In this document: piece by piece, positions 47,750 to 57,273 of the stretch | Layout of the letters: every line of letters starts with the position of its first letter | Position numbering within the stretch: the first letter of the stretch is position 1 | From: Novosphingobium sp. MW5 | GTDB lineage: Bacteria; Pseudomonadota; Alphaproteobacteria; Sphingomonadales; Sphingomonadaceae | NCBI GenBank assembly: GCA_025938935.1 | Contig: JAPCWB010000001.1 | Coordinates: 372,001-436,000, forward strand | Length of the DNA stretch: 64,000 nt | Reading direction: 5' to 3' | Translations under genes and position numbers: made by a program | Notes under the pieces: generated by a model | The model's database searches: none | What the model saw: the letters and a program-made list of their open reading frames with translations, nothing else | What the model was told of the DNA's origin: nothing

Positions 47750-48964
47750 ATGGCCTATCTGGGCGAACTTCGTGACAACTGGCGTCCGCTGCTGGCAGCC
47801 ACCATCGGCGTCGGCACGGGCATGTCGCTGGCCGGAACGGTCATCAGCACCATGGCCCCCTCGCTGATCAAGGCGAACGGCTGGACGCCATCGGACTTCG
47901 CCTATGTCGGCACGCTGGGCCTGTTCTCCTCACTCGCCCTGCCCTTCGTCGGCCGTCTCGCAGACGTGCTGGGCGTGCGGATGACCGCGCTGATCGGCAT
48001 GGTCGCCATGCCCGTGATCTACCTGCTGTTCAGCCTGATGGATGGATCGATCGGCACCTATTCGATGCTGTTTGTCGCCCAGGGCGTGATCGGCATGACG
48101 ACCACGGCGACGGTGTTCTGCCGCCTGGCCGTGCAGTACATCAAGAATTCGCGCGGCATGGCGCTTGCCATCGTCGCCTCCGGGCCAGCGCTGTTCGGCA
48201 TGCTGGTGGGGCCAAAGCTTAACGCCATTGTCGAGGCGGAGGGATGGCGCGCGGGGTACCAGTCGCTCGCTATCTTCGCGGTCGTGGCCGGGATCGTCAC
48301 GTTCCTGCTGATTCCGCCCGGTTCAAAGAGCCACGGCGTCTCCACGACCAAGCGGCGCGCGCGTGACGATTACCCGATGATCTTCCGCAATCCGGCCTTC
48401 TGGATGCTCGGCGCCTCGATGCTGCTGTGCAACCTGCCGCAGACCATTCCGCAGGCGCAACTCAAGAACCTGATCCTCGAGAACGGCATGACCGGCATGA
48501 TGATGGGACAGGCGACGATAGCCTTGCTGCTCGGCCAGCTTTCGGGCCGCCTGATCGCCGGCTTCGCCATCGATCGGATGAACCCCTACAAGGTGGCTTT
48601 CCTGACCATGGCGCTGCCGAGCATCGGCCTGTTCTTCATCGCCAGCGACATGGACGCGACACTGCTGCTGATGCTGTCGGTCTACTTTATCGGCTTCACC
48701 TTCGGCGCGGAAGGCGACGTGGTGGCTTTCCTCGTCGCGCGGCGGTTCGGGGTGGGGGTCTATTCCTCGGTCATGGGGCTGATCACCGCGATCACTTCAT
48801 TCTCGACCTCGATAGGCGCGGCCTTCCTTGGCTTCACCCTGGCGCGGACGGGCAATTTCGTGGTGTTCCTGCTGGTCACAGGCGTCGGCGTGATCGCGGG
48901 TTCGTTGCTGCTGCTGCTGCTCGGACGGAGCGAGAAGGCGCTACCGGATGAGGTCGCCGCCTAA
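47750..48964 (+). CDS. MFS transporter (monocarboxylate-type)
   Basis: A 404-residue 12-helix MFS protein. It has RLADVLGVRMTALIGM in the helix 2-3 loop and the IKNSRGMALAIVASGPALFG segment often seen in oxalate/formate or monocarboxylate-type carriers. The substrate is unknown. Its stop overlaps that of the convergent J-domain gene by 4 bases. Confidence 0.82.
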   Translation: MAYLGELRDNWRPLLAATIGVGTGMSLAGTVISTMAPSLIKANGWTPSDFAYVGTLGLFSSLALPFVGRLADVLGVRMTALIGMVAMPVIYLLFSLMDGSIGTYSMLFVAQGVIGMTTTATVFCRLAVQYIKNSRGMALAIVASGPALFGMLVGPKLNAIVEAEGWRAGYQSLAIFAVVAGIVTFLLIPPGSKSHGVSTTKRRARDDYPMIFRNPAFWMLGASMLLCNLPQTIPQAQLKNLILENGMTGMMMGQATIALLLGQLSGRLIAGFAIDRMNPYKVAFLTMALPSIGLFFIASDMDATLLLMLSVYFIGFTFGAEGDVVAFLVARRFGVGVYSSVMGLITAITSFSTSIGAAFLGFTLARTGNFVVFLLVTGVGVIAGSLLLLLLGRSEKALPDEVAA

Positions 48965-49494
48965 CCCTTCCACTCGCGGCGCTCTTCCGCGGCGCGCAGG
49001 ACTTCGTAAGCGAGTTGCAGCGCCTGGAACGCCTTGGCCGCCGCCTCGTCTCCCGGGCGCACATCGGGGTGCACTTCCTTTGCTTTCGCGCGCCACGCCT
49101 TCTTGATCGCGTCGAAATCGGCGTCACTGTCGAGCCCGAGTACTTCGAGCGCGCGCATCTCGTCGCGGCTGCGGGTGCCGTCGCCGGAACCGCCCCAACC
49201 ATAGTGCGCGGCCTCCTTGTAGCCCGAATTGTCCCGCGTCTCGTTCGCCTCGCGCTCGGCCGCTTCTTCCTTGTCGAGCCCGGCGAAATAGTCCCAGCCC
49301 GAGTTGTATTCGGCCGCATGCTTCTGGCAGAAATACCAGCGTTCGGGGCTGTTCGGGCTCTTGGGAGCAGGACAATCGCCCTTTTCGTTGCAGCCGGCGC
49401 GATCGCACAGGCGCACGGTCACTGCCTCACGCGCGGCGCCATAACCACCCCAGCGCGGGAAGCCCCAGTTATCGGATCGGCGTGAGCGACTCAT
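48961..49494 (-). CDS. J-domain (DnaJ) protein with N-terminal Cys cluster
   Basis: A 177-residue protein with the J domain at the C-terminus (about 112-175): ALEVLGLDSDADFDAIKKAW and the HPD motif in KEVHPDVRPGD. J proteins stimulate DnaK ATPase activity. The N-terminal half has CDRAGCNEKGDC and FCQKH, a possible zinc site, and lacks the Gly/Phe and zinc-finger parts of DnaJ. This layout is common in Alphaproteobacteria. The client is unknown. Confidence 0.88.
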   Translation of the reverse strand: MSRSRRSDNWGFPRWGGYGAAREAVTVRLCDRAGCNEKGDCPAPKSPNSPERWYFCQKHAAEYNSGWDYFAGLDKEEAAEREANETRDNSGYKEAAHYGWGGSGDGTRSRDEMRALEVLGLDSDADFDAIKKAWRAKAKEVHPDVRPGDEAAAKAFQALQLAYEVLRAAEERREWKG

Positions 49495-49571
49495 CCGACC
49501 AGCCTTAGGCCCTGCGAAGGTTCGTGGGCAAGGTCTTGAAAGGGCAATGAGGCGTTCATATTTTCCGGGCT

Positions 49572-49608
49572 ATATTGCATTGCAATATCTACCTGCCCTT
49601 GCTATAGT
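49572..49608 (+). promoter_or_regulatory. Sigma-70-type promoter overlapped by a 17-bp palindrome
   Basis: TTGCAA (49580-49585), a 17-base spacer and TATAGT (49603-49608) form a promoter 32 bases before the 49640 gene. The perfect palindrome ATATTGCA-T-TGCAATAT (49572-49588) covers the -35 element, the position of a repressor or activator site. Confidence 0.6.
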
Positions 49609-49639
49609 AACCACGGTTAGCAAATTCGGACTGAGACAC

Positions 49640-49816
49640 ATGAGCACGAAACTTGCCCTTTCCTCCGCCCTTTCGGTCCTGATGATGGCCGCTTTCGCGG
49701 TGTTCGGCGGCGGCTCGATCGGAACGGAAGGCCAGGTTGCCGAAGCATCGCTGTTCCCTGCGCGGATCGAGGCCCCGGCCCTTCCGGCACTGCCCAGCCT
49801 GCCGATCCTGCGCTGA
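49640..49816 (+). CDS. Small secreted protein, unknown
   Basis: A 58-residue protein with a signal-like hydrophobic N-terminus (ALSSALSVLMMAAFAVFGGG) and a Pro/Ala/Leu-rich tail (ARIEAPALPALPSLPILR). It is probably exported, with a very short mature part. Its expression would be controlled by the palindromic promoter upstream. The 3' end meets a 10-bp hairpin (GTGACCGTCA/TGACGGTCAC, 49829-49856) shared with the convergent pal gene. Confidence 0.55.
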   Translation: MSTKLALSSALSVLMMAAFAVFGGGSIGTEGQVAEASLFPARIEAPALPALPSLPILR

Positions 49817-49835
49817 ACGCGCGGCGGTGTGACCG

Positions 49836-50366
49836 TCAATCGATCGTGACGGTCACCGCGCGGCGGTTCTTGGCCCAGGCTTCCTCGTTCGATCCGGTCG
49901 CCACCGGGCGCTCCTTGCCATAGGAAATCGTCGTCAGTCGCGCGGCATCGACACCGAGGCTGACGAGGTAGTTCTTCGCCGAATTGGCCCGCTTTTCGCC
50001 CAGCGCCAAGTTGTAGTCGCGCGTGCCGCGTTCGTCCGCATGGCCTTCGACCGTGGCGCGCTTGGCGGGATATTTCATCAGCCACTGCGCCTGGGACTGC
50101 AGGGCGACCGCATCCGTGCTGTCGATGTTGAACTTGTCTGTATCGAAGTAGATCGTGTCCGCGCCCATCATGGTGGCGACGAAATCGGCCTGGCTGCCCG
50201 GCACGGGCGCGCCGACCGTGCCCTGTCCGGTATCGGTCGAGGTCGCGGCATCGCCCGGTTCGGGCGGCAGCTGCTTGGGCGGCTTTGGCGAACAGGCGGC
50301 AAGGGCTGCGCTGCCTGCCAGAAGCAGGATCAGGCCACGAGTCCTGCGGTTCGATTGCTTGGCCAT
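49836..50366 (-). CDS. pal: Peptidoglycan-associated lipoprotein Pal
   Basis: A 176-residue outer-membrane lipoprotein. The signal peptide ends in the lipobox LAAC (about residue 29). The OmpA-like domain binds peptidoglycan: IYFDTDKFNIDSTD, TVEGHADERGTRDYNLALGE and RANSAKNYLVSLGV. It is the last gene of the ybgC-tolQRAB-pal operon. ATG 50366 has GGAG 6 bases upstream. Confidence 0.95.
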   Translation of the reverse strand: MAKQSNRRTRGLILLLAGSAALAACSPKPPKQLPPEPGDAATSTDTGQGTVGAPVPGSQADFVATMMGADTIYFDTDKFNIDSTDAVALQSQAQWLMKYPAKRATVEGHADERGTRDYNLALGEKRANSAKNYLVSLGVDAARLTTISYGKERPVATGSNEEAWAKNRRAVTVTID

Positions 50367-50411
50367 ATTCAACTCCATTTCGCCCCCGAAACTTCTATCC
50401 CTAATGCACAA

Positions 50412-51776
50412 TTAAGGCAAAACCGGGCCCCAAGCTGGGTCCGATGCATCGACCGGCGTCGGCAGGCGGCGCTCGTTCTTTCCAGTAAGGTCGACCTGCC
50501 AAAGCGCCGAACGGCCCGTGTTCTTCTCGGTGCGGAAAAACTGGATGACGCGGCCATTGGGTGCCCAGGTGGGGGCCTCGTCCTGCCAGCCGCCGGTCAG
50601 CGTTTTCATGCCGCCGCCGCTCGCGTTCATGACGCCGATATGGAAGTCTCCGGCGATATGGGTGAAGGCGATCTGGTCGCCGCGCGGGCTCCATTCGGGC
50701 GTCGCTGCGCGGCCGCCGAAGAAGGAAATGCGCTTCTGGTCAGTCCCGTCCGCGTTCATCACATAGACCTGCTGGCCGCCCGACCGGTCGCTTTCGAACA
50801 CGATCTTGCTGCCATCCGGCGAATAAGACCCGCCGACATCGATGCCCGGGCTGTCTGTCAGCCGCTTGCTCTCGCCGCCGTTCACCGAGACGCGGTAGAT
50901 GTCGGTGTTGCCGGCCACGGCCATCGAATAGAGGATCCACTTGCCATCGGGTGACCAGCGCGGCGCAAAAGTGGGGTTCTTGCTCTGCGTCACCAGCTTC
51001 TGCGTGCCGCGCTCGGTATCGTAGATGTAGATGCGAGGGGCACCGTTGAGGTAGCTGAGATAGACGATCTGCTTGTAGTCGGGCGAATAGCGCGGGGTCA
51101 GCGCGATGGCCTGGCCGCTGGTCAGGAAGCGGTGGTTCGCCCCGTCCGAATCCATGATCGCCAGCTGCTTCTTGCGCCGGTCCTTGGGGCCTGTTTCGGC
51201 GATATAGGCGATGCGGCTGTCAAAGAACGGGCTTTCGCCTGACAGGCGCGAATAGACGAGGTCCGCGCACTTGTGCGCCGCGCGGCGCCACTCGCCGGGG
51301 CCGACCACCCACGCACCCTTGACCAGCTGCTGGCTGAGCGCGACGTCATAGAGGTAGCAGCCCACGGTCAGGTTGCCGTCACCATTGGCGCGGACGAAGC
51401 CGTGGACGAGCATTTCCGCGCCCTGCCCCTTCCACGTCGGGAAATCGGGCGCGGTGACCTGGGCGAAGGTGGGCCTTGGAAGAGCGCCGGGACCGGTCGG
51501 CTTGAACAGGCCATTGTTCTTCAGGTCATCGGTGATCACCTGCGCCAGCGCACGGCCGGTGGCTTCGGTGCCGCCAGAGCTGGCCTGCGTCGGTATGTCG
51601 GCATTGGTCGGGAAGGCCGGGATGGCAATACCCAGGTCGGCCCATGCGGCGTCATCGGTAACGTCGATCGCCTCTTCAGCGGCCGGGGCGGGGCTGGCAG
51701 GAGCACCGGCTTGCTGGGCCAGCGCCGGCGCGGCGATCAGCGCGAATGCGAACGTCCATGCGGTCTTCACTGTCAA
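50412..51776 (-). CDS. tolB: TolB periplasmic beta-propeller
   Basis: A 454-residue periplasmic protein with a signal peptide (MTVKTAWTFAFALIAAPALAQ), an N-terminal alpha/beta domain and a six-bladed propeller of WD40-like repeats (LTPRYSPDYKQIVY, FAPRWSPDGKWILY, ATPEWSPRGDQIAF). It contacts Pal and TolA at the outer membrane. An Ala/Pro-rich insert after the signal (about 22-36) is unusual but common in sphingomonads. Confidence 0.95.
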   Translation of the reverse strand: MTVKTAWTFAFALIAAPALAQQAGAPASPAPAAEEAIDVTDDAAWADLGIAIPAFPTNADIPTQASSGGTEATGRALAQVITDDLKNNGLFKPTGPGALPRPTFAQVTAPDFPTWKGQGAEMLVHGFVRANGDGNLTVGCYLYDVALSQQLVKGAWVVGPGEWRRAAHKCADLVYSRLSGESPFFDSRIAYIAETGPKDRRKKQLAIMDSDGANHRFLTSGQAIALTPRYSPDYKQIVYLSYLNGAPRIYIYDTERGTQKLVTQSKNPTFAPRWSPDGKWILYSMAVAGNTDIYRVSVNGGESKRLTDSPGIDVGGSYSPDGSKIVFESDRSGGQQVYVMNADGTDQKRISFFGGRAATPEWSPRGDQIAFTHIAGDFHIGVMNASGGGMKTLTGGWQDEAPTWAPNGRVIQFFRTEKNTGRSALWQVDLTGKNERRLPTPVDASDPAWGPVLP

Positions 51777-52704
51777 CTGCCCTTTCTGAATGCCAACGGT
51801 GGCAACTTCTTCCAGCCCTCGTAGGCATCCGCCGGCAAGCGGAACGGTGCCGAAAGCTTCACTGCACGGATCGCTTCCTCGCCATGCCGCCGCGCCTGCG
51901 AGCGGTTGGCGTCGTTGACCCCTTCCTGCCGCAGTAACTGAGGTTCACCGGCAATCGAGCCGTCGCGATTGAGTTGCACCGAAATGACCGAAACCAGCTT
52001 TTCGGCATCGAGCCCTTGCGGCACGCGGCCCTGCCAGTTCGGCCGCACTTGGCGCAGCACGGCCTGCGCGAAGGAGACGCGGAGCTCAGGCGTGATCGCC
52101 GGACCCGGTGGAGTTTCGGCCTTGCCCTTGCCAGCAGACGCGCCGGGAAGGAAATCGTTGCCAATCCGGCTCGCACCGCCGGTACGCCGGGTGCCATTGG
52201 CTTGCCCCTTGTTTGGCGGCAGGAAATCATTGCCGATCCGCGACGGACGGGGGAGGAAATCGCTGCCAATGCGTGATGGGCGCGGCGCGGCGGTCTTGGC
52301 TGGCGGAGCGACGGGACGCGGCTGCGCGCGCGGCTGGGGTGCGGGAGCCGGAGCGGCGCGCGGCTGAGGGGGGCTGCTTTTGGCTGCGGTCGCGGTGGGA
52401 CGGGCTGGACCTGACGGGGTTGCGGCTGCGGCTGCACCTTAGGCTGCGGCGGAGTGGGCGCCGCCTCGGCAGGCGGGGCGGGGTCCTCGGACAGGGTCGG
52501 AGCTTCGGCCGCAGCAGCTTCCTCACGCGATGGCGAACCGGCCTCGGCCGCTACCGGACCTTGCAGCGTCACCGAGATCGCAGGCGGCGGGGGCGGCGGT
52601 TCTTCGGGGCGCGACAGCACCAGCCAGGTGAACAGCCCAACATGCGCGACAACGGCAATGCCGATGCCGACCACGTCCTCTGCCCTGATGCGCATGGTTG
52701 CCAT
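51773..52704 (-). CDS. tolA: TolA/TonB-type protein (frameshifted at a C run)
   Basis: About 310 residues after repair. The N-terminal membrane anchor is GIGIAVVAHVGLFTWLVL, then a long Pro/Ala/Gln linker and a C-terminal TolA domain (VLRQVRPNWQGRVPQGLDAE, VSVISVQLNRDGSIAG). It transmits proton-motive force from TolQR to TolB/Pal. The frame breaks in a six-C run (52368-52373 as G on plus); one more C restores PPQPRAAPAPAP. The linker has three copies of SRIG[NS]DFLP (52250-52276, 52217-52243, 52145-52171), whose function is unknown. Confidence 0.88.
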
Positions 52705-52714
52705 CGGAACGGGC

Positions 52715-53167
52715 CTAAGGGGCCGAAACTGAACTGTCGGTGACCAGCGCGATCGACTGGACGCCCGCGCGGTTCACCTCGCCCATTACCGCCATGACGT
52801 CACCATAGGCGAGCGCCTTGTCGGCACGCAGGGTCAGCTGCGGCGGCTTGCCCGCATTGGCGCTGACCGCCTGTGCCAGCCGGTCGGGCAGTTCGCCGGG
52901 AGCCAGCTCGTCCTGGTCGAGCCACATGCGGCCATCGGCGGTCATGGTGATCGTCACCTGCTGCGCGGGCTGGGGTAGTGCCTCGGCGCGGCTTTCGGGC
53001 AGGTCGACCTTGACCCCGGCGGCGAGCAGCGGCGCGGTGACCATGAAGATCGCCAGCAGCACCAGCATCACGTCGACCAGCGGCGTGACGTTGATTTCCG
53101 CCATCGGCGCGCGCCCGCCCCGGCGGGAGCGGCGGCGTCCGGTGCCTGAGGAGAGTCCGCCGGCCAT
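52715..53167 (-). CDS. tolR: TolR (ExbD family)
   Basis: A 150-residue inner-membrane protein with one helix at about residues 27-47 (LVDVMLVLLAIFMVTAPLL) that contains the proton-path Asp, and a periplasmic domain (KVDLPESRAEALP, LTLRADKALAYGDVM). The start follows the tolQ stop directly. It forms the TolQR motor. Confidence 0.94.
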   Translation of the reverse strand: MAGGLSSGTGRRRSRRGGRAPMAEINVTPLVDVMLVLLAIFMVTAPLLAAGVKVDLPESRAEALPQPAQQVTITMTADGRMWLDQDELAPGELPDRLAQAVSANAGKPPQLTLRADKALAYGDVMAVMGEVNRAGVQSIALVTDSSVSAP

Positions 53168-53862
<695 letters not shown>

Positions 53863-53866
<4 letters not shown>

Positions 53867-54324
53867 GATTCTTCCGTTTGCGGGGGCAGCAGGGCGGTGA
53901 GCGCCCTGCGCCAGTGTTCGGGCTGGCGGCGCGGACGGCCGTCTGGCGCGACAAAGCCGACGCGCAGCCGGGCTTCGGCCAGCAGGACACCATCGCGGGT
54001 GGCCCTTTGATGAATGCGGCACGAAGCCGCGCGAATTTCCTCGGCCACGCTTTCGATCAGGACCGTATCGTCGAGCCGGGCCGGGGCAGCATAGCGGATC
54101 GTCATCTCGCTGACCGCATAGGCACCCTCGCCCGCTTCCTGCGCGGCGCGCTGGTCGATCCCCAGCAGGCGCAGGAAATCGGAGCGCGCCCGTTCGAACC
54201 AGCGCAGGTAATTGGCGTGATAGACCACGCCCGACAGGTCGGTATCCTCGAAATAGGCGCGCACCGCGAAACGGTGGAGCGGCCCGTCGAGCACGCCGCC
54301 GGGAGGTTCAGGGTACGCAGCCAT
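53863..54324 (-). CDS. ybgC: YbgC-type acyl-CoA thioesterase
   Basis: A 153-residue hotdog-fold thioesterase. The active-site region is YFEDTDLSGVVYHANYLRWF. ybgC is the conserved first gene of the tol-pal operon; in E. coli it hydrolyses acyl-CoA or acyl-ACP and links with phospholipid enzymes. It is translationally coupled to tolQ. Confidence 0.93.
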
Positions 54325-54396
54325 CGCGTGAGCCTTAGCCGGGGCGGGACTCGCAGGGCAAGCGGTCTATGTGGCGAACTGTGCGGCAGGCGCGGC

Positions 54397-54774
54397 TTAT
54401 TGCGGCACCATCGCGTAAAACTGCCTTCCGCCGAACAGGTGGACGTGCAGATGCGGCACTTCCTGATGGCCATGCCCGCCGACATTGGCGAGCATCCGGT
54501 AACCCGGATCGACCAGTCCGGCCTCACGCGCGACTTGGCCGACGGCGCGGATGAAGCCGGCGATTTCCTCTGCCGGGGCTTTTTCCGAAAAGTCATCCCA
54601 GCTGACGTATGCGCCCTTGGGTATCACCAGCAGGTGGACCGGAGCTTGCGGATTGATGTCATGGAAGGCGAGCGCGAAGTCGTCTTCATAGACCTTTTTG
54701 CACGGGATTTCCCCGCGCAGGATCTTCGCGAAAACGTTGTTGTCGTCATAAGGCGCGCGCGGATCGATGGGCAT
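54397..54774 (-). CDS. HIT-family (Hint-type) nucleotide hydrolase
   Basis: A 125-residue protein with the HIT signature HLHVHLFGG at the C-terminus and the N-terminal FAKILRGEIPCKKVYEDDFA. Such proteins hydrolyse aminoacyl-AMP or nucleoside phosphoramidates. It is coupled to hisE (one-base overlap), a neighbour often seen in Alphaproteobacteria. Confidence 0.92.
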   Translation of the reverse strand: MPIDPRAPYDDNNVFAKILRGEIPCKKVYEDDFALAFHDINPQAPVHLLVIPKGAYVSWDDFSEKAPAEEIAGFIRAVGQVAREAGLVDPGYRMLANVGGHGHQEVPHLHVHLFGGRQFYAMVPQ

Positions 54775-55094
54775 CAGTCGGTTTTCCTGCTGGCTTTTTC
54801 GGCAATTCCCGAAGTGCCTTCGCGGCGGTCCAGTTCGGCCAGCACTTCGCTGAGCGGCACGTCCTTCGCGCCGAGCAGGACAAGGAGGTGGAACAGCAGG
54901 TCCGCCGCCTCGCCGACCAGTTCCTGTCGGTCACCCGCCAATGCGGCGATCACGGTTTCGGTGCCTTCCTCGCCCAGCTTCTGCGCGATCTTGTTGAGGC
55001 CGCGGCTGTGCAGCTTGGCCACGTAGCTGGCGGACGGATCGGCGCTGCGGCGCTCGGCGATGGTCTTTTCGAGGCGTTCGAGGGTGTCGCTCAT
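54774..55094 (-). CDS. hisE: Phosphoribosyl-ATP pyrophosphatase
   Basis: A 106-residue enzyme of histidine step 2 that hydrolyses PR-ATP to PR-AMP. The MazG-like helices LNKIAQKLGEEGTETVIAAL and LVGEAADLLFHLLVLL carry the acidic metal-binding residues. hisI is not fused and not in the window. ATG 55094 is preferred over an upstream in-frame codon at 55136. Confidence 0.93.
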   Translation of the reverse strand: MSDTLERLEKTIAERRSADPSASYVAKLHSRGLNKIAQKLGEEGTETVIAALAGDRQELVGEAADLLFHLLVLLGAKDVPLSEVLAELDRREGTSGIAEKASRKTD

Positions 55095-55137
55095 GGCCCA
55101 GCCATGCTGCGGCTCGGCCCGCCGGTCAAGGGGCACG

Positions 55138-55168
55138 AAAAAGGGCGCCCGTGTCGGTTCGGGCGCCC
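55138..55168 (-). terminator. Terminator after the PEP-CTERM gene
   Basis: On the minus strand the stem GGGCGCCCG/CGGGCGCCC is followed by five T. It separates the PEP-CTERM gene from hisE, so hisE-HIT has its own promoter. Confidence 0.75.
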
Positions 55169-55232
55169 CTCCCCCTTCGTCGCTGGCCTGCCGGAAAAGG
55201 AGAAAACCGGCGGCACAAGCGACTCGACCAAG

Positions 55233-55415
55233 TCAATCCCCGTCCGGACCCTTGCGCTTTTTCGCCATCTGGCGGCCGATCAGAAGGCCGGTGATGCCGA
55301 AGGCGAACAGCGCGAAATCGGTCGGTTCGGGAATGGCATTCGCCACGCGGCCAGCCGTGTTGCTGGCCAGTAGGACCACCGGATAGGCGGCGAGCAAGGC
55401 GAGGTTTGTTCCCAT
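55233..55415 (-). CDS. Minimal PEP-CTERM sorting-signal protein
   Basis: A 60-residue protein that is almost only a PEP-CTERM signal: IPEPTDFALFAFGITGLLIG then RQMAKKRK, i.e. Pro-Glu-Pro, a membrane helix and a basic tail. The first part (about 1-26, LALLAAYPVVLLASNT) is hydrophobic and may act as an export signal. PEP-CTERM proteins are processed by exosortase and usually carry a long mature domain; here none is present, and no exosortase is in the window. Confidence 0.65.
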   Translation of the reverse strand: MGTNLALLAAYPVVLLASNTAGRVANAIPEPTDFALFAFGITGLLIGRQMAKKRKGPDGD

Positions 55416-55784
55416 CGCGAATATTAACGCAAGCGCTGTGCCAGTGCGGGCAGAGTCGGGGGAAAGCAGGTGAGTCAGTGGTTAACGGGTGCGGCGCACC
55501 TATGGTTACCGTAAAGTTTACCGACAGTTCGCCGGGCCAGAAATCATTTTCCTACATGGCGGGCGTTCGTCATTCTGCGCGGGCACCTCTTCGTGCAGGC
55601 TCTTTGACAGCGAAAACCCCGACCGGGCGGCGAATGTGTCACCCTTTTTCGGTAACGCATTGAATATACGCGCAATTTGCGGGCGACACGCCGGTTTGCG
55701 GCGTCATCCGCGGAGAGCAGGCCCTTGATATGAAAGCGAATTTTTCAGGCTAACAGGGTGACACGGTGTCACCTCTGTCACCTT
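55416..55784. other. 369-bp gap with repeated GTGTCACC-type motifs and a palindrome
   Basis: No gene is seen. The gap holds a perfect palindrome GGTGACAC-G-GTGTCACC (55757-55773), followed by CTGTCACC, and a further TGTGTCACCC near 55635. These direct and inverted TGTCAC copies lie just beyond the hisF stop. They might be a regulator-binding cluster or a terminator; no ORF with an RBS was found. GGTTAAC-like and AT-richer stretches (55650-55680) may hold the promoter of the PEP-CTERM gene. Confidence 0.4.
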
Positions 55785-56546
55785 TCAACCGCGCGCCGGC
55801 AGTCCCGCGGCGCGCAGGGCGGCATGGGCTTCGGCGATCGAATAGGTGCCGAAGTGGAAAATCGAGGCGGCCAGCACCGCGCTGGCATGGCCTTCGGTCA
55901 CGCCCTCGACCAGATGTTCAAGCGTGCCGACACCGCCGCTGGCGATCACCGGCACCGACACTGCATCGGCAATGCACCGGGTGAGCAACAGGTCATAACC
56001 CGCCTTGGTCCCGTCCCCGTCCATCGAGGTGACGAGCAACTCGCCCGCGCCCAGCTCCGCCAGCCGCACCGCGTGTTCGACCGCGTCGATCCCGGTCGGT
56101 TTGCGGCCGCCATGCGTGAAGATTTCCCACCGGCCCTCTGCCACCCGCCGCGCATCGACCGAGGCGACGATGCACTGGCTGCCCATCTTCTCGGCAATGT
56201 CGGAAACGACCTCGGGCCGCGAGACTGCGGCCGAGTTCACCGCTACCTTGTCCGCCCCGGCCAGCAGCAACGCGCGGGCATCCTCCACCGTGCGCACCCC
56301 GCCGCCGACGGTGAGCGGCATGAAGCAGACTTCTGCGGTCCGCCGGACAATATCGAGCAAGGTGCCGCGCGCTTCATGGCTGGCGGTAATATCGAGGAAG
56401 CAGAGTTCATCCGCCCCCGCCGCGTCATAGGCGCGTGCCTGCTCCACTGGATCGCCCGCGTCCTTGAGGTCGACGAAGTTCACGCCCTTGACCACCCGGC
56501 CATTGGCGACATCGAGACAGGGAATGACGCGGACGCGGACGGTCAT
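55785..56546 (-). CDS. hisF: Imidazole glycerol phosphate synthase, cyclase subunit
   Basis: A 253-residue TIM barrel that joins with HisH to make imidazole glycerol phosphate and AICAR. It starts [21 protein letters not shown] with the first catalytic Asp, and the second is in [17 protein letters not shown] 56546 overlaps the hisA stop by 4 bases. Confidence 0.96.
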   Translation of the reverse strand: MTVRVRVIPCLDVANGRVVKGVNFVDLKDAGDPVEQARAYDAAGADELCFLDITASHEARGTLLDIVRRTAEVCFMPLTVGGGVRTVEDARALLLAGADKVAVNSAAVSRPEVVSDIAEKMGSQCIVASVDARRVAEGRWEIFTHGGRKPTGIDAVEHAVRLAELGAGELLVTSMDGDGTKAGYDLLLTRCIADAVSVPVIASGGVGTLEHLVEGVTEGHASAVLAASIFHFGTYSIAEAHAALRAAGLPARG

Positions 56547-57271
56547 GACCGGTTGGCCATCGCAATCGCCGCCGCCAGATCGAGCCGCCCTTCGTAAAGC
56601 GCCCGACCGGTGATCACGCCTTCGATCCCTTCGTGTGCGTGGAGCGAGAGGATATGGATATCGTCCAGCCCCTTTACCCCGCCCGAGGCGATCACTGGAA
56701 TGTCCACCCGCCGCGCCAGGTCCACGGTCGCGTCGATGTTCACACCCTTGAGCAGCCCGTCTCGGCCGATGTCGGTGAACAGCAGACTGGCAACGCCGGC
56801 ATCCTCGAAGCGGCGGGCAAGATCGACCACCGACACGTCGGAGACATCGGCCCAGCCCTCGGTCGCGACCATGCCATCGCGCGCATCGACGGCGACGACG
56901 ATGCCGCCTTCGTATTCGCGGGCCATGTCCTTGACGAATTCTGGATCCTTGAGCGCCGCCGAACCCATGACCACGCGGCTGACGCCAAGGTCGAACCAGC
57001 CCGCCACTGCCTCGCGCGTGCGGATACCGCCGCCGAGCTGGACGTGGCCGGGGAACACCTCAAGGATGGCTTCCACCGCCTCGCGGTTGCGCTGCTCGCC
57101 CGCGAAGGAGCCGTCGAGATCGACCACGTGGAGGAACTGCGAACCGGCCTCTGCAAAGAGCATGGCCTGTGCCGCCGGGTTGTCACCATAGACCGTCGCG
57201 CGGTCCATATCGCCTTCGGACAGGCGCACGACCTGACCAGCCTTGAGGTCGATGGCGGGGAAGACGATCAT
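56543..57271 (-). CDS. hisA: Phosphoribosylformimino-AICAR ribotide isomerase (ProFAR isomerase)
   Basis: A 242-residue TIM barrel that isomerises ProFAR to PRFAR. The catalytic Asp residues are in [14 protein letters not shown] and [13 protein letters not shown], and the phosphate site is [12 protein letters not shown]. It is coupled to hisF by a 4-base overlap and separated from hisH by only two bases. Confidence 0.95.
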   Translation of the reverse strand: MIVFPAIDLKAGQVVRLSEGDMDRATVYGDNPAAQAMLFAEAGSQFLHVVDLDGSFAGEQRNREAVEAILEVFPGHVQLGGGIRTREAVAGWFDLGVSRVVMGSAALKDPEFVKDMAREYEGGIVVAVDARDGMVATEGWADVSDVSVVDLARRFEDAGVASLLFTDIGRDGLLKGVNIDATVDLARRVDIPVIASGGVKGLDDIHILSLHAHEGIEGVITGRALYEGRLDLAAAIAMANRS

Positions 57272-57273
57272 GC

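Noticed and set aside
50366..50411. The peptide MCIRDR upstream of pal, known from Nextera adapter contamination
   Set aside because: The DNA here is TTGTGCATTAGGGATAGA, which differs from the transposon end AGATGTGTATAAGAGACAG, so the peptide is a coincidence in an upstream frame.
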